Source: Fasciolopsis buskii
Taxonomy: Eukaryota > Platyhelminthes > Trematoda > Plagiorchiida > Fasciolidae
Reading direction: 5' to 3'
Assembly: GCA_008360955.1 (NCBI GenBank)
Contig: LUCM01000100.1
Coordinates: 78,435-142,434 of the forward strand
DNA length: 64,000 nucleotides
The position numbers were made by a program, and so were the translations under genes. How positions within the stretch are numbered: the stretch's first letter is position 1; each line of letters opens with the position of its first letter. This document shows, in pieces, positions 60,613 through 64,000 of the stretch. The notes below the pieces were generated by a model. It made no database searches and was not told the DNA's origin. It worked only from the letters and a program-made list of their open reading frames with translations.

Positions 60613-63611
60613 CCCTACAACATGTGATTCTGCATTGCCTGGCGGATCGCGGGCTTCAATAAGGCTCATTGTGCACTTATCGATGGGCATAGTCCAAGGA
60701 CTGTCAACGGGCGGAAATTCACTAGACAGCGGAATTTTGTTTCCCAGTCATCATGATGGTGAAGAATCACACATCCATTGCACTAGTAACGTTCGAATTA
60801 ACAGTAATTGACTGGATGGCTCCATCCGTGGGATATACACATCAAAATATTGCTGCGAAATCGACCATTAGACCTTAATTCAAAATTACTTATCATGGAA
60901 TCACAACTATCCAAGCAGAAAGATAGAGAAGGTGGAGTGTCCTGTGCAAGTCAGTCTTCGCCATCTCCAATGTCGTGTTCATTGGCGCCAGAATGCACTT
61001 AGCAACATCAAACAAGTAGTCCCAGCCAAACGCACAACCCATTCGACGCACAAGAATGAGTCATGCGAAGGAATGGTCGGATTTGCGTACCGACGAAACG
61101 GTGAAGTTAGTTAAATGACTGTGCAACGAAATGGAGACTTGCGGGAAGGGGCAGCGGATTGAGATTTGACTAAGAGTCACCAGGACAGTGCGATTTCAGT
61201 TGGCATCTGCTTTGTGTGTGAAAAATCTGATAGAAAATTTGATTTAGTCCGTGTATCTGAGCTTTTTCATAACTAGGTTGGATGTGCCTAGGATGGCTGA
61301 CGTTCAAAACTGTGCGTGACCACCAGTCTGCATCGTATCCTGCTATGTGAATTCAAAGTTTGCACACCTCTAGTCCCCCTCCCCGAAAAGTCATCAACCG
61401 ATTGGGCTAGTTTGTCGATCTTAGTACCGAATCGAAACCGGAGGTATTGATTAAGGCCGTGTGGGGTAGCTATCTTTCCCGGCGAATTACCAGCTTCATC
61501 ACAGGCTCTTTTCAAGATCACATTCGGCGGAACAGAGTGAGTATGGGTTAACTAGAGTCAGTGAACGGGGCATTATTCAGGCCTGCAATCTCGATTATTG
61601 ACTGATTCAATTGTCTAAAAACGATTCAGGAAACTGATCAGAATTCTTTGTCGTGAGATTAAGTGACGTCCTCTGGTGTCAGGGCTATCGCTTTCCTTGA
61701 TTTCAGCTCGACAATGAGGCTGCACTTCGTAGACAAAATTAAGGCTTTTTGGCATTGTGGCGGGCAAGTGGATATGGAAACACCAATATTTGGAAGCATT
61801 CTTGCGTTGATCGATTACAAGTGAGTCGCTCGGTTTACGGCAACCTGAGCATGAGCGGCGGAAAGCTAAGGAATGAGCCAATGACCCAGCTCGATCACAC
61901 AGACTTGCAAATCGTGGTAACCGGCTTATCCAGAATTCATTCGAGGCTGGAATATTTTCAAGACTCAAGTCACAAAAGACTGGTTCTTCCCACCCATCAG
62001 ATGAGCCTCGGAGTGATTAGGTGTGCATATCTACCAACATCGAAATATAATGCTGATGGAAGAATGTACCACAGAAGTGTAGATGAACATGCTACAACGG
62101 GTTAGAACTTACTTGTCATGGACTTTCTGTTGTTTGCAATGAACTTAATCTTGTGCGCCATAGTTCTTCGTTTTCTTGCAGTCGTACGTGCTCGATTCCT
62201 ATAAATAATATATCCGTCGAATCAACTACTACTAATCTTTGGCGTTAGTCACCACTGAGTGGCGGAGCTGCTCCTACTGAGTAGGTGAATCCGCACGAGA
62301 GAACTCGACAGTTCGGGCGACATTTAGAGAGACGTGAAAAAGAAAGCCTCTGGGCAATAATCAGAAACTTTCATGGAGAACATCGGCTTCCCATTAGCTT
62401 TCTCGTCCATTTCGTTTAGAGGGGCACTGATAAACCACATTCCCCGGTTAACTTCTGGACCAGCGAAATTGTGAAATTCCGCCTACTGATCCGAGGCTCG
62501 AGCACAAAATCCCTGGAGAAGCGTAGGTGGGATAATTTTAATCCGAGGATAATCTAATGAACCAACATCTGGAATCTCGGAATTAGCCCTTGCTGAAATT
62601 AGAACGGACGCACGGTCCATGTACGAACAATCTGATGAGTCCAACTACTAATCCTCCCGTGACACACTTCATAGGGTTTACGATTGCCGAAAAGGCTTTT
62701 CACGAGACAAATGAAATTCGAAGACAAATCCAGGAGAGAATCAGGAGTGGGAACCAACTCAGTTGAAGTATTGTCTCTTCGGTGACCTACTCCATCTCTA
62801 TTCCATATGCCGATTTTAGAAAGCTGCATGCTGCTCTTATGGTTAAATGGGTCAGGCTTGCAAGGTTTGCTGTCATCCCAAGTGCAGTGTCGCCGGTAAA
62901 ATTCTAGAAATCCGAATGATGGCTACAATGCTGTGAACATGTCAAAGACCTTTTCTGTAGTCATCTCGTTCCTCAACAAAAAGTCCAATTTCAATGCGAA
63001 CTGAAAAGTGAATCCGTCGTGGCACCGGATTTTGCTGATAATTTGCTCCGACGAGTGTTCTCGACTTGGTCCAAGCGAGTTTCCGCTTCGATTCCCTACT
63101 GTGCACATTCTGGCTACAACCAATCACCGCCTCGGGTCCCTTTGGCGAAACGACCCCTAAAGAGCATTTGGGATAGATGAAAGCCACTGTCTAGCTACTG
63201 GTATTAGCTGCAAGACTGAACAACGAGTGTTCTGATTAGTCCAATGAATTATAAATCCGGTACATAGAAATATACAAAAGTATCATCGTACTACCTTTAA
63301 TTCATCCTGGTTTAGACATGTTGTCCCAATTCAGCCCGATTTTCACGGCCATTGCCACCTCAGATTATTGTATTTTTATAGACCATCTAGCTGAATTTAC
63401 ACAAGAACCCATCATGTGGGTCTAGGCAAATTTATTCACTAGTAGGTCTTTATGTGATACTGACTAGAGTTCTTCACAGGAATCTATCACATTTCCGCAC
63501 AAAAAGTAAACATAGTTCTGAATTAAGTCCCGTCTCTTGTTGCCTGTAGCTAATTACGAATAAACCACGGTGTTTCCTTCTATCGGTAATCTCAGTTGGG
63601 CTCGTAGTGGG
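60613..63611. other. Unassigned sequence between the direct repeats
   Basis: Two overlapping open frames on opposite strands (61968-61615 minus, 117 codons; 61749-62105 plus, 118 codons) are the longest; neither has a recognised domain. Confidence 0.4.
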
Positions 63612-63782
63612 CAAATGAACCCACAGGGCGTGCATCTATACTTGAAGCTAAGTTAATACTGAAAACCTATACAATCGGCGAAATGCACCTTTGCGCTTCA
63701 ACCAAGCCACGTGATTCCGGCGCTAGGCAGTTCAGGATGGCTTTCGGTTAGAAATTCAAATATCCAGGATGAGTAGACCTCA
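63612..63782 (+). repeat. Direct repeat pair, copy 2
   Basis: Second copy of the 60.4 kb repeat, 3.2 kb away. Both copies end after GTAGACCTC, suggesting a real element boundary there. Confidence 0.75.
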
Positions 63783-64000
63783 AAGTCTGCTCTACGGGCT
63801 GCTTCTCAATTTGATGTTCTCACTTTCGTACCCTGATTGTCTTCTTACCTTTTGCAATCCTTCTGTAAGTCATAAGGAGACGAAAAGTTTAAAAATTTCG
63901 AGTTCACAAAGATTTTTGTTGACTTAATTTTAAAATAAACTCGAATATTGCCTCAACGATGCACTGCTCCACTCGCATGAGTGATTTTCCAGACCAGTCT

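Overview
The window looks like a piece of a flatworm nuclear genome, most likely a digenean trematode. It has a conserved Rho GTPase gene split by a 13.2 kb intron, GT-AG splice sites throughout, very low coding density, many decayed non-LTR retrotransposons, a Penelope-like element and AT microsatellites. The species cannot be fixed from sequence alone. Family assignments below come from recognising protein motifs by eye; no database search was possible.

The only complete, confidently named gene is a RhoA/Rho1 GTPase on the minus strand. Its three coding exons (57557-57295, 44047-43857, 43633-43509) join in phase to 192 residues with all GTP-binding motifs and a C-terminal prenylation box. 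Intron 1 is a mosaic of transposon remains: a CR1/Jockey-type LINE, several pieces of APE-type (probably RTE-like) LINEs in both orientations, SINE-like repeats, a 5'-truncated LINE with a 14-bp target-site duplication, and an inverted pair of hammerhead-ribozyme motifs.

The left third (about 8.9-23.5 kb) contains two near-identical inverted duplications. The outer arms (8901-10124 and 22262-23486, 1.22 kb each) lie 12.1 kb apart. The inner arms (11286-12046 and 15239-15999, 761 bp each) lie 3.2 kb apart. The right inner arm is the 3' part of a decayed, nearly full-length LINE (13.0-16.0 kb).

The middle (24-43 kb) is mostly unassigned. It holds possible short exons at 32.2-32.75 kb, a Penelope-like GIY-YIG remnant at 34.1-34.8 kb with an inverted partial copy at 35.0 kb, a repeat shared by 33.75 and 37.23 kb, and microsatellites. 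The right end (57.6-64 kb) holds the Rho upstream region, a tRNA-like SINE head and a direct repeat pair at 60.4 and 63.6 kb.

The most interesting signal is three 43-nt hammerhead-ribozyme copies (17089-17131, 55754-55796, 55898-55940). They share a covarying stem I and a near-consensus catalytic core, and two of them face each other in a 257-bp foldback next to a TA microsatellite.
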